A stretch of DNA of 64,000 bases from JACVRW01 sp034664125. GTDB lineage: Bacteria; Actinomycetota; Thermoleophilia; Solirubrobacterales; Thermoleophilaceae. The stretch lies in contig JAXDIG010000049.1 in the NCBI GenBank assembly GCA_034664125.1, positions 4,500-68,499 on the forward strand. The letters are read 5' to 3'. Positions 1-8,403 of this stretch are shown piece after piece. Made by a program: the position numbers and the translations under genes. Under the pieces are notes generated by a model that did no database searches, was not told the DNA's origin, and worked only from the letters and a program-made list of their open reading frames with translations. The number at the start of each line of letters is the position of its first letter. Position 1 is the first letter of the stretch.

Positions 1-1443
1 ACAGTCCGTGCGCCCGACGGGCGGGACGGTGAGCAGCCGCCACTTCCCGTTGGTGGCCACCAGGCGGTACCTGTCGTCGGTCGGCTTCGTCACCAGCGGC
101 CCGTCGGGAACCGTGCGCGTGCGGAACACCAACCCCGGCGGCGGTGTGGTCTTCCAGCCCACCTGGATGCCGTGGATGCCGAGCTCGTACGCGACCATCT
201 GCGTCTGGAAGGGCCCGCTGAAGACGCCGCCGCAGGCGAGCAGCCTCTGCTTGCCGCCGGCCTCGTCGATCAGGCCCTTGAGGTCGTGCCAGAGATAGGC
301 CTCGTGCTCGAGGCCGCCGCGCACGCGCGCCTCGTTGTTGGCCTTGGCGACGATCGTCGGCGAGCCGGCCAGCAGCCCCAAGAGCAGCGCGGCCGCCGTG
401 ATCGCGGGCGCGCGGCGCGGGCCGAACCACCTGCGGGCGGCCCACTCCACGCCTTGCAGCAGGCGCACGGCCCCCATGCCGCCGAGTACGCAGACGATCG
501 AGGTGGTGACGATCAGGTAGCGCTGGTTGCCGGCGAAGCCCGCCTGCGTCATGGCGGCCACGACCACGAACCACGCGAGGCCCCCGATGGCGAGCGCGAG
601 CGTCTGTCCCTCGGCGCGGCGGCGGCGCCACATGACCAGCGCGTAGCCGACCGCCGCGATCGTGCCGAGCTCGACGGGGGCGATCGTCACCTGCACGAAG
701 CGCCGCAGCACCGCCACGGCGGGAATGTCGTCGAAGGCCGCGCTGCCGGGGTTGGGCGCGTTGGCGCGCGAGCCGGCGCGCAGCGGGTCACCCGACCCCC
801 ACCACTCGGGCAGGAACCACACCGCCGGCACGAGCACGGCGAACACGACGAGGCGCCTGCGCAGGTGCGGATCGGAAAACCACAGCCACAGGCCGTAGAG
901 CGCGAGGAAGGGCCACGCCTCCGGACGCATGAAGGCCGCCGCCACGCCGAGGTAGAGCGCGTGGTCGCGGCGCCCGTCGAGGTGGCGCTCGAAGGCCCAC
1001 AGGACGATGCCGCCCAGCATCGGGTCGGAGTTGCCGAGGGCGGCGTCGCGCACGAACTTGTTGCTGGACAGGAGCGCCGCGAACGCGCATACCCCGGCGA
1101 TCGCCCCGTACAGGCGCCCTCCGACCAGGCGGGCCGCCATGCGGTAGGCCATCACGCAGGCGAACAGGCCGCCCGCGCGCGCGAGCCAGATCCACAGGTA
1201 GGGCGCGACGTCCTGGCCGAGGAGCGAGAACGGGGTCGTGAACAGGATCGGGAACGGCTTCCACGACGGACCGCCCTCGGTCACCAGGTCGAGGTGCACG
1301 ATCTCGCGCCCCCAGAGGATCCAGGCCCACGGGTCGTAGGTGGGCGTGGACGGCAACAGCAGCGTCACGCCCGCTACGGCAAGGCAGCCCGCGATGATGG
1401 CGCCCATCTGCCTGCCGTGCGACCAGGCTGCGAATCCCGTCAT
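1..1443 (-). CDS. Polytopic membrane glycosyltransferase (GT-C-like), C-terminus cut by window edge
   Basis: The reading frame enters from the left edge, so the C-terminal end and stop codon are missing; about 480 codons are visible. The protein has many hydrophobic helices. After the first one comes a short loop with the motif TYDPWAW followed by WGREIVHL and GGPSWKPFP; an acidic residue in the first external loop is typical of lipid-phosphosugar-dependent GT-C enzymes. It is clearly a paralogue of the protein at 10164-11666, which shares this loop and the later GFxGNxRY motif. Three in-frame ATGs are possible, at 1515, 1443 and 1407; the one at 1407 aligns exactly with the start of the paralogue. 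No ribosome site decides between them. It likely adds a sugar to a surface polymer at the membrane; the substrate cannot be read from sequence. Confidence 0.72.
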   Translation of the reverse strand, partial: MTGFAAWSHGRQMGAIIAGCLAVAGVTLLLPSTPTYDPWAWILWGREIVHLDLVTEGGPSWKPFPILFTTPFSLLGQDVAPYLWIWLARAGGLFACVMAYRMAARLVGGRLYGAIAGVCAFAALLSSNKFVRDAALGNSDPMLGGIVLWAFERHLDGRRDHALYLGVAAAFMRPEAWPFLALYGLWLWFSDPHLRRRLVVFAVLVPAVWFLPEWWGSGDPLRAGSRANAPNPGSAAFDDIPAVAVLRRFVQVTIAPVELGTIAAVGYALVMWRRRRAEGQTLALAIGGLAWFVVVAAMTQAGFAGNQRYLIVTTSIVCVLGGMGAVRLLQGVEWAARRWFGPRRAPAITAAALLLGLLAGSPTIVAKANNEARVRGGLEHEAYLWHDLKGLIDEAGGKQRLLACGGVFSGPFQTQMVAYELGIHGIQVGWKTTPPPGLVFRTRTVPDGPLVTKPTDDRYRLVATNGKWRLLTVPPVGRTDC

Positions 1444-1524
1444 CTGCCGCGCGCCCGCGCGGCGCGCGTCGCCGACGCGGGCGGGTGTGCGGAGCTGTGC
1501 CACGGCCTCCCGCATCGACGCGGG

Positions 1525-2502
1525 CTAAGCGCGAGTCGCCTCGGCTTCGGCCTCCGCGCTCAGCCGGACGGCCGACCGCAGTCGCGACCAGCCGCCGTAG
1601 CGGGTGACCAGGATCACGAGTCCAACCACGGTGATCGGGATGTAGAGCACGAAGCGCAGCAGCAGCATGTAGGTGACCGCCATCGAGCCGCTGGCGCCGA
1701 GCCGGCGGGCGCCGAACGCGACAGCCGCGTCGAAGGTGCCGATCGATCCGGGTGCGGCGGGCAGCGCGGCGACGAAGTTGGTGAGCGCCACCAGGTAGAG
1801 GGCGCCGGTGATGCTGAAGTCGAGGCTGACCGAGCGCGCCACGGCCAGGTACACCGCCGCCTCGAATGCCCAGAGCACGAACGTGCCGGCCAGCAGCACG
1901 GCGCCCTGGCGGCCCAGCAGCGCGCGCGGCGCGTCGGCGAGCGGTCGCAGCCAGTCGCGCGCGCGCTCGAAGACGTGGTGGCGGCGCAGGAACCAGAGCG
2001 CGACGGCGGCGAGCACGAGCAGCAGCACACCGAGGCCGCCGACCAGCACTGGCCGGTCGGTCGGCAGCACGCTCGAGCTGAGGGCGCCGTAGACGACGAC
2101 GACGAAGATCGTGGCCAGCGCCAGCAGGTCGAGGATGCGCTCCGCGACCACGGAGCCCAGCAGCGTGCGCTTGCTGGCGTCGCAGCGGCCGGCCAGCAGC
2201 ACCACCTTGAGCGCCTCTCCGGCACGCGCTGGGAGCACGTTGTTGCCCATGTACCCGACGGTGGTGAGCGCGTAGCAGTCGCTGCGGTGCGTGCGCACGC
2301 CGGTGGCCGCGAGAATCCAGTGCCAACGCTCGCCGCGCAGGATCGTCGCGATCCCGTAGAGCACGACCGCGGCCACGAGCCAGGCGACCGCGTCGCCGCC
2401 CGTGGGGAACTTGGGGGCGTCCTGCTTCGCTGCCCACCACACGACAGCCGCGAGCGCGACCAGGGAAACCAGGGCTTGGATGAGCGCGAAGCGTCGGTTC
2501 AT
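1525..2502 (-). CDS. Lysylphosphatidylglycerol-synthase-type (UPF0104/AglD-like) integral membrane protein
   Basis: A protein of 325 residues with about eight transmembrane helices. The segments YMGNNVLPARAGEALKV and the later ALPAAPGSIGTFDA are the two signature regions of the LPG synthase transmembrane / AglD family, whose members act as lipid or lipid-sugar flippases or as partners of glycosyltransferases. There is no aminoacyl-transfer domain, so it is not a full MprF. I place the start at ATG 2502 because the preceding in-frame residues are polar and low-complexity; an upstream ATG at 2562 would add 20 residues. It lies a few bases upstream of the GT-C-like gene on the same strand, suggesting one transcript and a shared role in surface glycolipid or polysaccharide assembly. 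Confidence 0.8.
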   Translation of the reverse strand: MNRRFALIQALVSLVALAAVVWWAAKQDAPKFPTGGDAVAWLVAAVVLYGIATILRGERWHWILAATGVRTHRSDCYALTTVGYMGNNVLPARAGEALKVVLLAGRCDASKRTLLGSVVAERILDLLALATIFVVVVYGALSSSVLPTDRPVLVGGLGVLLLVLAAVALWFLRRHHVFERARDWLRPLADAPRALLGRQGAVLLAGTFVLWAFEAAVYLAVARSVSLDFSITGALYLVALTNFVAALPAAPGSIGTFDAAVAFGARRLGASGSMAVTYMLLLRFVLYIPITVVGLVILVTRYGGWSRLRSAVRLSAEAEAEATRA

Positions 2503-2535
2503 GGGCTGACTCGAACGGCCCCCCGCGTGCGACGC

Positions 2536-2633
2536 GGCCGGTGGGCGAGCGTTCCTGCGCAAGGAAACCGGCCCCGGGGAGCCGGTCGCCGCTGCACGGT
2601 AGCAGTCGTACTGGTTTACCCGTTCGGTGCAGC
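2536..2633. promoter_or_regulatory. Inverted repeats in a divergent promoter spacer
   Basis: This spacer lies between the divergent flippase-like gene (start 2502) and the glycosidase gene (start 2662). It holds two dyads. The first has 7-bp arms GGCCGGT (2536-2542) and ACCGGCC (2567-2573) with an inner TTCC/GGAA pair. The second has 7-bp arms GCTGCAC (2591-2597) and GTGCAGC (2627-2633) enclosing a small palindrome CAGTcgtACTG. They could be operators or leader hairpins; function is inferred from position only. Confidence 0.35.
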
Positions 2634-2661
2634 CGTTACGCTGCTGCGCTCGCTTCGGACC

Positions 2662-4641
2662 GTGCGTTTCCTACTCACATCTCTGGTCGCGGTGGTTGCG
2701 CTGGCCGCGCCGCCGGCGGCCGCGTTCGCCCAGGGCGGCGGGCCCGGCCCGCCCAGCGGCCAGCCCGCGCCGCCGCAGCCCGCGCCGCCGCCGGAGCTCG
2801 TGGTCGAGCCGCCCCGCGGCAAGCCGCTCATCTACGAGGGCCAGACCGCGCGGCAGCTGCTCGGCGGCACCTGGTACTTCCGCCAGGACGACACGCTCGT
2901 CCAGGGAGACACGGAGCGCTGGTACGCCCAGGACGACCTCAGCGGCTGGTCGGCGATCCGCGTTCCGCACAACTGGAACGCCACGGACACCGTCTTCGAC
3001 AGGGCGTCGGTGGGTTGGTACCGCAAGGAGTTCACGCTGCCAGCGGTGCCCAAGGACGAGCTGAAGCGGACCTTTTGGAAGGTCCGCTTCGAGGGGGCCA
3101 ACTACCGAACGAAGGTCTGGCTCAACGGCCGGGCGATCGGCGGCTACACCGGCTACTTCCCGTTCGAGGCGGACCTGGACGGCCTGCGCAAGGGGCGCAA
3201 CACGCTCGTGGTGAAGGTGTCGTCGCTGCGCAGCAACCGCGACCTCACGCACTGGCGCCCGGCGGCCTTCAACGGCTACGGCACCGGTGGGTGGTGGAAC
3301 TTCGGCGGGCTGCTGCGCGAGGTCTACGTGCGCAAGATCGACACGATCGACATCGAGGACGTCCACGTGCTGCCGCGCCTGCCGAAGGTGGGCGGGCCGG
3401 CCAAGGTGGAGGTGCGCGCCTACCTGCGCAACATGACGGGCAAGGACCGCGAGGTGGACGTGGTGCTGGCGGTGGACGGCCAGCGCATCGTGCTGAAGGG
3501 CAAGAAGGTGCCGGCGGGGTCCCCGCGCATGCTCGCGAAGACCTTCACGATCAAGCGCCCGCGCCTGTGGCAGCCCGGCCGCCCGGAGCTCTACCCGATG
3601 ACGGTGTCCGCCGAGGAGGGCGACAAGACGCGCGCCGACTACCGGGTGCGCTTCGGCGTTCGCAAGCTCGAAACGGCCCCCGGCGGTGTGATCCTGCTGA
3701 ACGGCCGGCGCCTGAGCGCCCGCGGCGCGAGCATCCACGAGGACGACATCAAGGAGGGCGGCGCGCTCTCGCAGAGCACGCGCTCGCTGCTCGTCTCGCG
3801 GCTGCGCGACCTCGGTGCCACGATCACGCGCTCGCACTACCCGCTCCACCCGGCCTTTCTCGAGGCCTTCGACAAGTACGGGATCCTCTACTGGGTCGAC
3901 GCGCCCGTCTACCAGATCCCGAACAGCTTCTTCAACGAAACCGGCGTGCGCGCCGCCGCCAAGCGCTCCGTCGCGCTGACGGTGCGCAACAACATCAACC
4001 ACCCGTCGATCATGACCTGGTCGCTGGCGAACGAGCCGGCCGGCAACCGTTCGGAGCTCGGCATCGTGGGCCCGGGTCTGGCGCGCTTCATCGAGGACGG
4101 AGCGGCCACGGTGCGCGAGCTCGACGACACTCGCTTCGTCTCGATCGACCGCCAGTCGCGCGTGGGCGAGCCGCCCACCAGCTCCGTCTACCGCTGGCTC
4201 GACGTGCTGGGCGTGAACGAGTACTTCGGCTGGTACGACTCCTACAAGGCGGACCTGGTCCGCCCGCCGACCACGACCGACGAGCTGAGCCCGTACCTCG
4301 AGCAGGTCCACGCGGCCAACCCGAACCTGCCGCTGATGATCACGGAGTTCGGGGCCGAGTCGGTACGCGACGGCCCGGCCAACCAGCCGGGCAGCCGCCA
4401 GTACCAGCGCCGGTACGTGCTCGACCACCTGCGCATCCACGCGTCCAAGGCGTACGTGGCCGGGTCGATCCACTGGGCGCTGCGCGACTTCCGCGTGGAC
4501 CCCACCTGGACCGGCGGCGCGCCGAAGGACTGGTCCACCCCGCCCTGGAACAACAAGAGCCTGATCGAGGAGTTCAACGAGCGCAAGCCGGTGTACTTCG
4601 ACCTGCGCAAGCGCTGGCGCAAGACGCGAGTGCTGCGCTGA
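2662..4641 (+). CDS. Secreted glycoside hydrolase family 2 (beta-galactosidase/glucuronidase-like)
   Basis: A 659-residue protein beginning at GTG 2662 with a signal peptide (RFLLTSLV...APPAAAFAQ) and a proline-rich linker, then the GH2 order: a jelly-roll sugar-binding domain with IRVPHNWNATD and WYRKEF, an immunoglobulin-like domain, and a TIM barrel. The acid/base glutamate is E458 in SLANEP and the nucleophile is E562 in MITEFGAES, both in the expected family context. It should hydrolyse a beta-glycosidic bond outside the membrane; which sugar is not decidable. The same frame stays open far upstream (to 172), but that stretch is antisense to two membrane-protein genes and is not coding. 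The start is supported by the signal peptide, with no strong Shine-Dalgarno. Confidence 0.88.
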   Translation: MRFLLTSLVAVVALAAPPAAAFAQGGGPGPPSGQPAPPQPAPPPELVVEPPRGKPLIYEGQTARQLLGGTWYFRQDDTLVQGDTERWYAQDDLSGWSAIRVPHNWNATDTVFDRASVGWYRKEFTLPAVPKDELKRTFWKVRFEGANYRTKVWLNGRAIGGYTGYFPFEADLDGLRKGRNTLVVKVSSLRSNRDLTHWRPAAFNGYGTGGWWNFGGLLREVYVRKIDTIDIEDVHVLPRLPKVGGPAKVEVRAYLRNMTGKDREVDVVLAVDGQRIVLKGKKVPAGSPRMLAKTFTIKRPRLWQPGRPELYPMTVSAEEGDKTRADYRVRFGVRKLETAPGGVILLNGRRLSARGASIHEDDIKEGGALSQSTRSLLVSRLRDLGATITRSHYPLHPAFLEAFDKYGILYWVDAPVYQIPNSFFNETGVRAAAKRSVALTVRNNINHPSIMTWSLANEPAGNRSELGIVGPGLARFIEDGAATVRELDDTRFVSIDRQSRVGEPPTSSVYRWLDVLGVNEYFGWYDSYKADLVRPPTTTDELSPYLEQVHAANPNLPLMITEFGAESVRDGPANQPGSRQYQRRYVLDHLRIHASKAYVAGSIHWALRDFRVDPTWTGGAPKDWSTPPWNNKSLIEEFNERKPVYFDLRKRWRKTRVLR

Positions 4642-4666
4642 CGGGCCCCGCTACCCTCCTCCGCCG

Positions 4667-5032
4667 TTGAAGCCCTCGGTCCTGCTCCTCACGCTCGCAC
4701 TCGCGCCGATCGCCCTGCCGGCGTGCGGCCTGGGCTCCGACGACGCGAGCGGGAGCGACGACCTGGACGACCGCGCGGCCACGATGGTGTGTCTCCAGGA
4801 CGCCGGAGTGAACGCGCATCTCGAGGGCCCCGAGGGCAAGCAGCAGATCGTCGTCGGCGACGGCGCGAACGCCCCGCACATCAAGTTCTCCCTGACCGCG
4901 GGCCAGGCCGAGGCCGACCAGTTCCAGGGCAGGGGCGAGGGAGCGGAGCAGATCGGCGGAGCGCTCCTCTACGTCGGCGACGGCAGCGACGACCAGCTCA
5001 AGCCGGTCGAGAAGTGCCTGGCGGACCTGTAG
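4667..5032 (+). CDS. Small putative lipoprotein, unknown function
   Basis: A 121-residue protein starting at TTG 4667, 25 bases after the glycosidase stop. The N-terminus has a lysine, a hydrophobic stretch and LPACG, which resembles a lipobox with Cys20 as the lipidated residue. The mature part is acidic, with a DDASGSDDLDD linker and two further cysteines (near the middle and near the C-terminus) that could form a disulfide. I do not recognise a family. Placement between a secreted glycosidase and a lipoprotein esterase suggests all three act outside the cytoplasmic membrane. Confidence 0.68.
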   Translation: MKPSVLLLTLALAPIALPACGLGSDDASGSDDLDDRAATMVCLQDAGVNAHLEGPEGKQQIVVGDGANAPHIKFSLTAGQAEADQFQGRGEGAEQIGGALLYVGDGSDDQLKPVEKCLADL

Positions 5033-5107
5033 CCCCGCCTCCCGCCGAAGGGTAGGATCGACGCCACTGGCGGCCGCCCCGGCCGCCGGGCCGAGGGAGG
5101 ACTCTGA

Positions 5108-6127
5108 GTGAACGGTATGCGCAAGGCACTGGCGGCGCTGGTTGTCGTAGCGGTCGGGCTGACCACGGGATGCACCCTTCCGCGACCTCCTGGTGCCGAG
5201 CCGCTGCGCTACCGCGACCAGGTGTTCAACACCGTCACGGTCACGAGCAACATCCAGTACGGCACCGCCCCTGACGCCAACAACCAGCCCGTCGCGCTCC
5301 GGCTAGACCTCTACCGGCCGCCGGCGAGCGACACCCGGACGAGCCGGCCCGCGCTCGTGTGGGTCCATGGCGGCGGCTTCAGCGGCGGTGACAAGACCAA
5401 CGTAGTGCCGGTGGACGTGGCCAACACCTTCGCCAAGCTCGGCTACGTCGTCGTGTCGATCAACTATCGCCTGCTGGCTCCGAGCAACTGCGCCAGCAAC
5501 CCCAGCCAATCCGCCTGCACGTTGGCAGCCCTCGAGGCCCAGCACGACGCGCAGGCCGCCGTGCGGTGGCTGCGCGCCAACGCCTCCACCTACGGAATCG
5601 ACTCGAGCCGGATCGGCATCGGCGGCGAGTCGGCGGGCGGGATCACCGCCACGCTCGTGGGGCTGCACTCCGAGGACGTCGGCACCAGCGGCAACCCGGG
5701 CTTCCCGTCGACGGTCAGCGGGTTCGTGTCCGTTTCGGGCGGGCTGCCGGACGGGCTCTTCGCCAGCCCGGGCGACGCCTTCGGCCTGTTCTTCCACGGC
5801 ACCGCGGACACCGTGGTTTCGTCGAACTGGTCAAACGCCACGGTCATGAAGATGCTCCAGGCCGGCGTGCCGGCGTGGCTCGAGCCCCAGCAGGGCGCCG
5901 GCCACGTGCCGTGGGGCGAGTACCGGACGCTGTACCTGCAGCAGTCGAACTACTTCCTCTACCTGGCGCTCGACCTGGCGCACGCGGCCGGCCAGCCGGC
6001 CTCCGCGGCCCGGGCGTCGGAACGGCAGCTGGAGCGACTAGCCACGAGCCAGGCTGCGAAGCAGCTGCTGACGCAGCATCCGAAGCTCAAGGCGGTGCAG
6101 AAGCGGGCGCGGCAGCTCGCGCGGTGA
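5108..6127 (+). CDS. Lipoprotein alpha/beta-hydrolase (carboxylesterase/HSL-like)
   Basis: A 339-residue protein. The GTG start at 5108 is set by a good ribosome site (GAGGGAGG ending at 5100). The N-terminus is a lipoprotein signal ending LTTGC. The oxyanion motif HGGG begins at H87, the nucleophile is S175 in GGESAGG, and the likely remaining triad members are D234 (HGTAD) and H266 (GAGHVPW). This is the arrangement of carboxylesterase/hormone-sensitive-lipase-type enzymes such as acetyl-xylan or acyl esterases. The natural ester is unknown; next to a secreted GH2 enzyme, removal of acyl groups from a polysaccharide is plausible but inferred. The C-terminal 50 residues are a charged tail outside the usual fold. 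Confidence 0.85.
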   Translation: MNGMRKALAALVVVAVGLTTGCTLPRPPGAEPLRYRDQVFNTVTVTSNIQYGTAPDANNQPVALRLDLYRPPASDTRTSRPALVWVHGGGFSGGDKTNVVPVDVANTFAKLGYVVVSINYRLLAPSNCASNPSQSACTLAALEAQHDAQAAVRWLRANASTYGIDSSRIGIGGESAGGITATLVGLHSEDVGTSGNPGFPSTVSGFVSVSGGLPDGLFASPGDAFGLFFHGTADTVVSSNWSNATVMKMLQAGVPAWLEPQQGAGHVPWGEYRTLYLQQSNYFLYLALDLAHAAGQPASAARASERQLERLATSQAAKQLLTQHPKLKAVQKRARQLAR

Positions 6128-6156
6128 GTCGGCGGCCCCGCAGCGCTTCACGGCGC

Positions 6157-6290
6157 GGGCGTAAACGGCCGCGGTAAAAGGGGGGGCTTGACGAGAAATC
6201 AGTACATACGAGGCAAACCTCGTCAAACCCCCCGGCGAAGCGCCGCCGGCGCCCGCAGATTCAATCCCTTTACCGCTGCTGTTTACGCCC
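6157..6290. repeat. Nested inverted-repeat element between convergent genes (copy A of a two-copy palindrome)
   Basis: Outer arms at 6157-6182 and 6266-6290 match over 25 bases with two mismatches and one extra base. Inside them, arms at 6181-6195 and 6219-6233 (GGGGGGCTTGACGAG and its complement, one mismatch) enclose a 23-base loop containing GTACATA. The inner element recurs near 57.24-57.29 kb. It sits between the convergent esterase and sulfatase genes, so it could act as a bidirectional terminator or be a small non-autonomous mobile palindrome. Confidence 0.7.
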
Positions 6291-6300
6291 CGGGCCGCCC

Positions 6301-8403
6301 CTACGGCACCAGGTACACGCGCACGTCGTTGCGCCCGCTGCTGAACGACTCCGGCGGCACGATCACCGAAACCAGCTCGCCCGCGTCGCCGGTCGCGAGC
6401 TTGAACGTCTGCCCCACGCCCACGATCGTGCCGTTCACCGCCACGGCGACGTCGCGCCCGCCGTCGCCGCCGCCCTGCACGCGGCCGACCACGTGGGCTG
6501 GCACGAACGGCGAGCTGGGGTCGACGTTCTTGTAATCCGGCCCGTAGGCGAAGTCCACGTCCAGCGGCTGCAGCCCCGCCTGGTCCGCGCGCTTGCCCAG
6601 CAGCTCCTGATGCGAGCCCACGCGGTAGATGCGCGCCGGGCCGTCACTGCCGGTGCCGAACAGCGCGTGGTTGCGGTCGATGATCAGCTGGCGCTCGCGG
6701 ACGAAGTCGGCGGCCGGGATGTCCAGCTTCTCGAAGCTGCCCCTCAGCAGGATGTGCAGCGCCTCTCGCTTCTGCACCTCGTCGGAGAAGGCCGAGCGGC
6801 CGTCCATCTTGACCCTCGGGTTCAGGTGCAGCAGGTCGAAGATCGTCGGCAGGATGTCGATCGTCGACACCCAAGCGTCGTCGGTCTTAGCGCGCTTCTG
6901 GCCGGGCGCCTTGATCAGCAGCGGCACGGGCGCGATCTCGGCGGCGTTCTTGCGCGTCAGCCGCCGCCGCTCGCGCGCCTGCGGGAACGCCACCCCGTGG
7001 TCGGCGGCCACGACGATCAGCGACTTGTCCCACATGCCCTCGCTCTTCAGGCGCTTCCACAGGTCCCGCAGCTCGTGGTCGGCGAAGCCCGTCTGCAGGA
7101 AGTGGCGCTCGAGGAGCACGTTCAGCTGCGACTGCCACTCGAACGACTGGTTCGACAGGCCCGGGATGGCGTCGTTGGCCTGACGGCGATAGCGGCGCGC
7201 GTCGGGCAGGTACTGCCATGGCACGTGCGGGAGCAGCGTGTGCTTGAAGTTGAGCGAGGGGCGCCGCGTGTTGTGGATCTGCTGGATCCATTCCTCGAAG
7301 CGCGCCTCGCGGCCGCCGTTGAGGTTCGCGCGCGTGCTGCGCTCCGCGCCGGTGCTGCCCAGGTCCGGCTTGTCCTCGGAGGCGCCGCCGAAGTTCCCCC
7401 AGTTCTCGGACACGGACGCGAGGTCGGCCTCCATCTTCGGCGGCGACACCACGTGCAGCCACACCAGCCCCAGGTCCTCGCTCATCGACTTCAGCCGGTT
7501 GCCGTATGACTCGTCGAGCCGCTGGTCCTGGCACAGGTCCCGCGAGCAGACCGTGGTGGCCTCCTCGGACACGTTCAGCCGGTGCGTCTTCGCGAACAGC
7601 GAGAAGATGCTGTTCGGGTGGTCGGAGGACGTGGGCAGCTTGTCCTTCGCCGGGAGGTTGCCGTCCATGATCGCCGGCTGCGCCCGCTCGGTCGAGTCGT
7701 AGACGGTGTAGGCGTTCCGAAACCAGGTGGCGTTGCGGGCCAGCTCCCCGAAACCGGGGAAGCGCTTCGTGTCCAGGCGGTCGTTGTCGCCGATCAGCGT
7801 GTTCGACGGCAGCTCGTCGAGCAGGACGACGACGATCGGCGCCTGGCTCACTCCGCCGATGGTGCGTGCGTGCGCCTCGTCCGGGAACGCCACCTTCGAG
7901 ATCGGATCCGTGAACAGGAACAGCGCCAGGAACACGATCGGCGCCGGCGACAGCACCCGCAGGAAGGAGCGCACCGGCTCAGTTCGCGCGTAGAGCGCCG
8001 CCACGCCCGCGCCGATGGCGATCGAGAGGACGATCAGCACGGTGTCGGACGCCTCGATCGACTTCTTGAGCGCCTGGACGGCGATCAGGGCGACCAGCCC
8101 CACGATCAGGATCAGGTGGCCGGCCTGGCGGGGGCGCGGTCCCGCGAGTCCCGCGAGCGCCTCGATCGCCACCCCCAGCGCGGGCGGCACCACCACCAGC
8201 AGCACCGAGAAGCTGATCACGTCGAACCCGGAAGAACCGCGTGCGGCGAAGAACTCGGGGTTGTCCTTGAGCAGGTCGAACAGCGGCTGGGCCACCGCGA
8301 ACGTCCACAGGACCGCGAGCCCGAGGTAGGCCCAGAGCAGCTCCCGCGCAGCCGGCAGCCGCCCGGCCGGCTCGCTCCCGGCCTCCGCTTCGGCCGTGCT
8401 CAT
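6301..8403 (-). CDS. Membrane-anchored sulfatase / phosphoglycerol-transferase-like protein
   Basis: A 700-residue protein. The N-terminal 200 residues hold about five to six transmembrane helices and the rest is an extracytoplasmic alkaline-phosphatase-superfamily domain. Metal and active-site landmarks are VVLLDELPS, a candidate nucleophile threonine in YDSTERAQPAI, and VVAADHGVAF. It has LTA-synthase/sulfatase-type layout but no CxPxR sulfatase formylglycine motif, so transfer or hydrolysis of a phospho-group on a surface polymer fits better than sulfate-ester hydrolysis. ATG 8403 overlaps the stop of the upstream methyltransferase gene (ATGA), so the two are translationally coupled. The gene ends at 6301 against the nested inverted repeat. 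Confidence 0.8.
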   Translation of the reverse strand: MSTAEAEAGSEPAGRLPAARELLWAYLGLAVLWTFAVAQPLFDLLKDNPEFFAARGSSGFDVISFSVLLVVVPPALGVAIEALAGLAGPRPRQAGHLILIVGLVALIAVQALKKSIEASDTVLIVLSIAIGAGVAALYARTEPVRSFLRVLSPAPIVFLALFLFTDPISKVAFPDEAHARTIGGVSQAPIVVVLLDELPSNTLIGDNDRLDTKRFPGFGELARNATWFRNAYTVYDSTERAQPAIMDGNLPAKDKLPTSSDHPNSIFSLFAKTHRLNVSEEATTVCSRDLCQDQRLDESYGNRLKSMSEDLGLVWLHVVSPPKMEADLASVSENWGNFGGASEDKPDLGSTGAERSTRANLNGGREARFEEWIQQIHNTRRPSLNFKHTLLPHVPWQYLPDARRYRRQANDAIPGLSNQSFEWQSQLNVLLERHFLQTGFADHELRDLWKRLKSEGMWDKSLIVVAADHGVAFPQARERRRLTRKNAAEIAPVPLLIKAPGQKRAKTDDAWVSTIDILPTIFDLLHLNPRVKMDGRSAFSDEVQKREALHILLRGSFEKLDIPAADFVRERQLIIDRNHALFGTGSDGPARIYRVGSHQELLGKRADQAGLQPLDVDFAYGPDYKNVDPSSPFVPAHVVGRVQGGGDGGRDVAVAVNGTIVGVGQTFKLATGDAGELVSVIVPPESFSSGRNDVRVYLVP

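Noticed and set aside
172..2661. A very long + strand frame continuing into the glycosidase gene
   Set aside because: It runs antisense to two well-supported membrane-protein genes, is His/Arg/Gln-rich without any fold pattern, and the real protein starts at GTG 2662 with a signal peptide.
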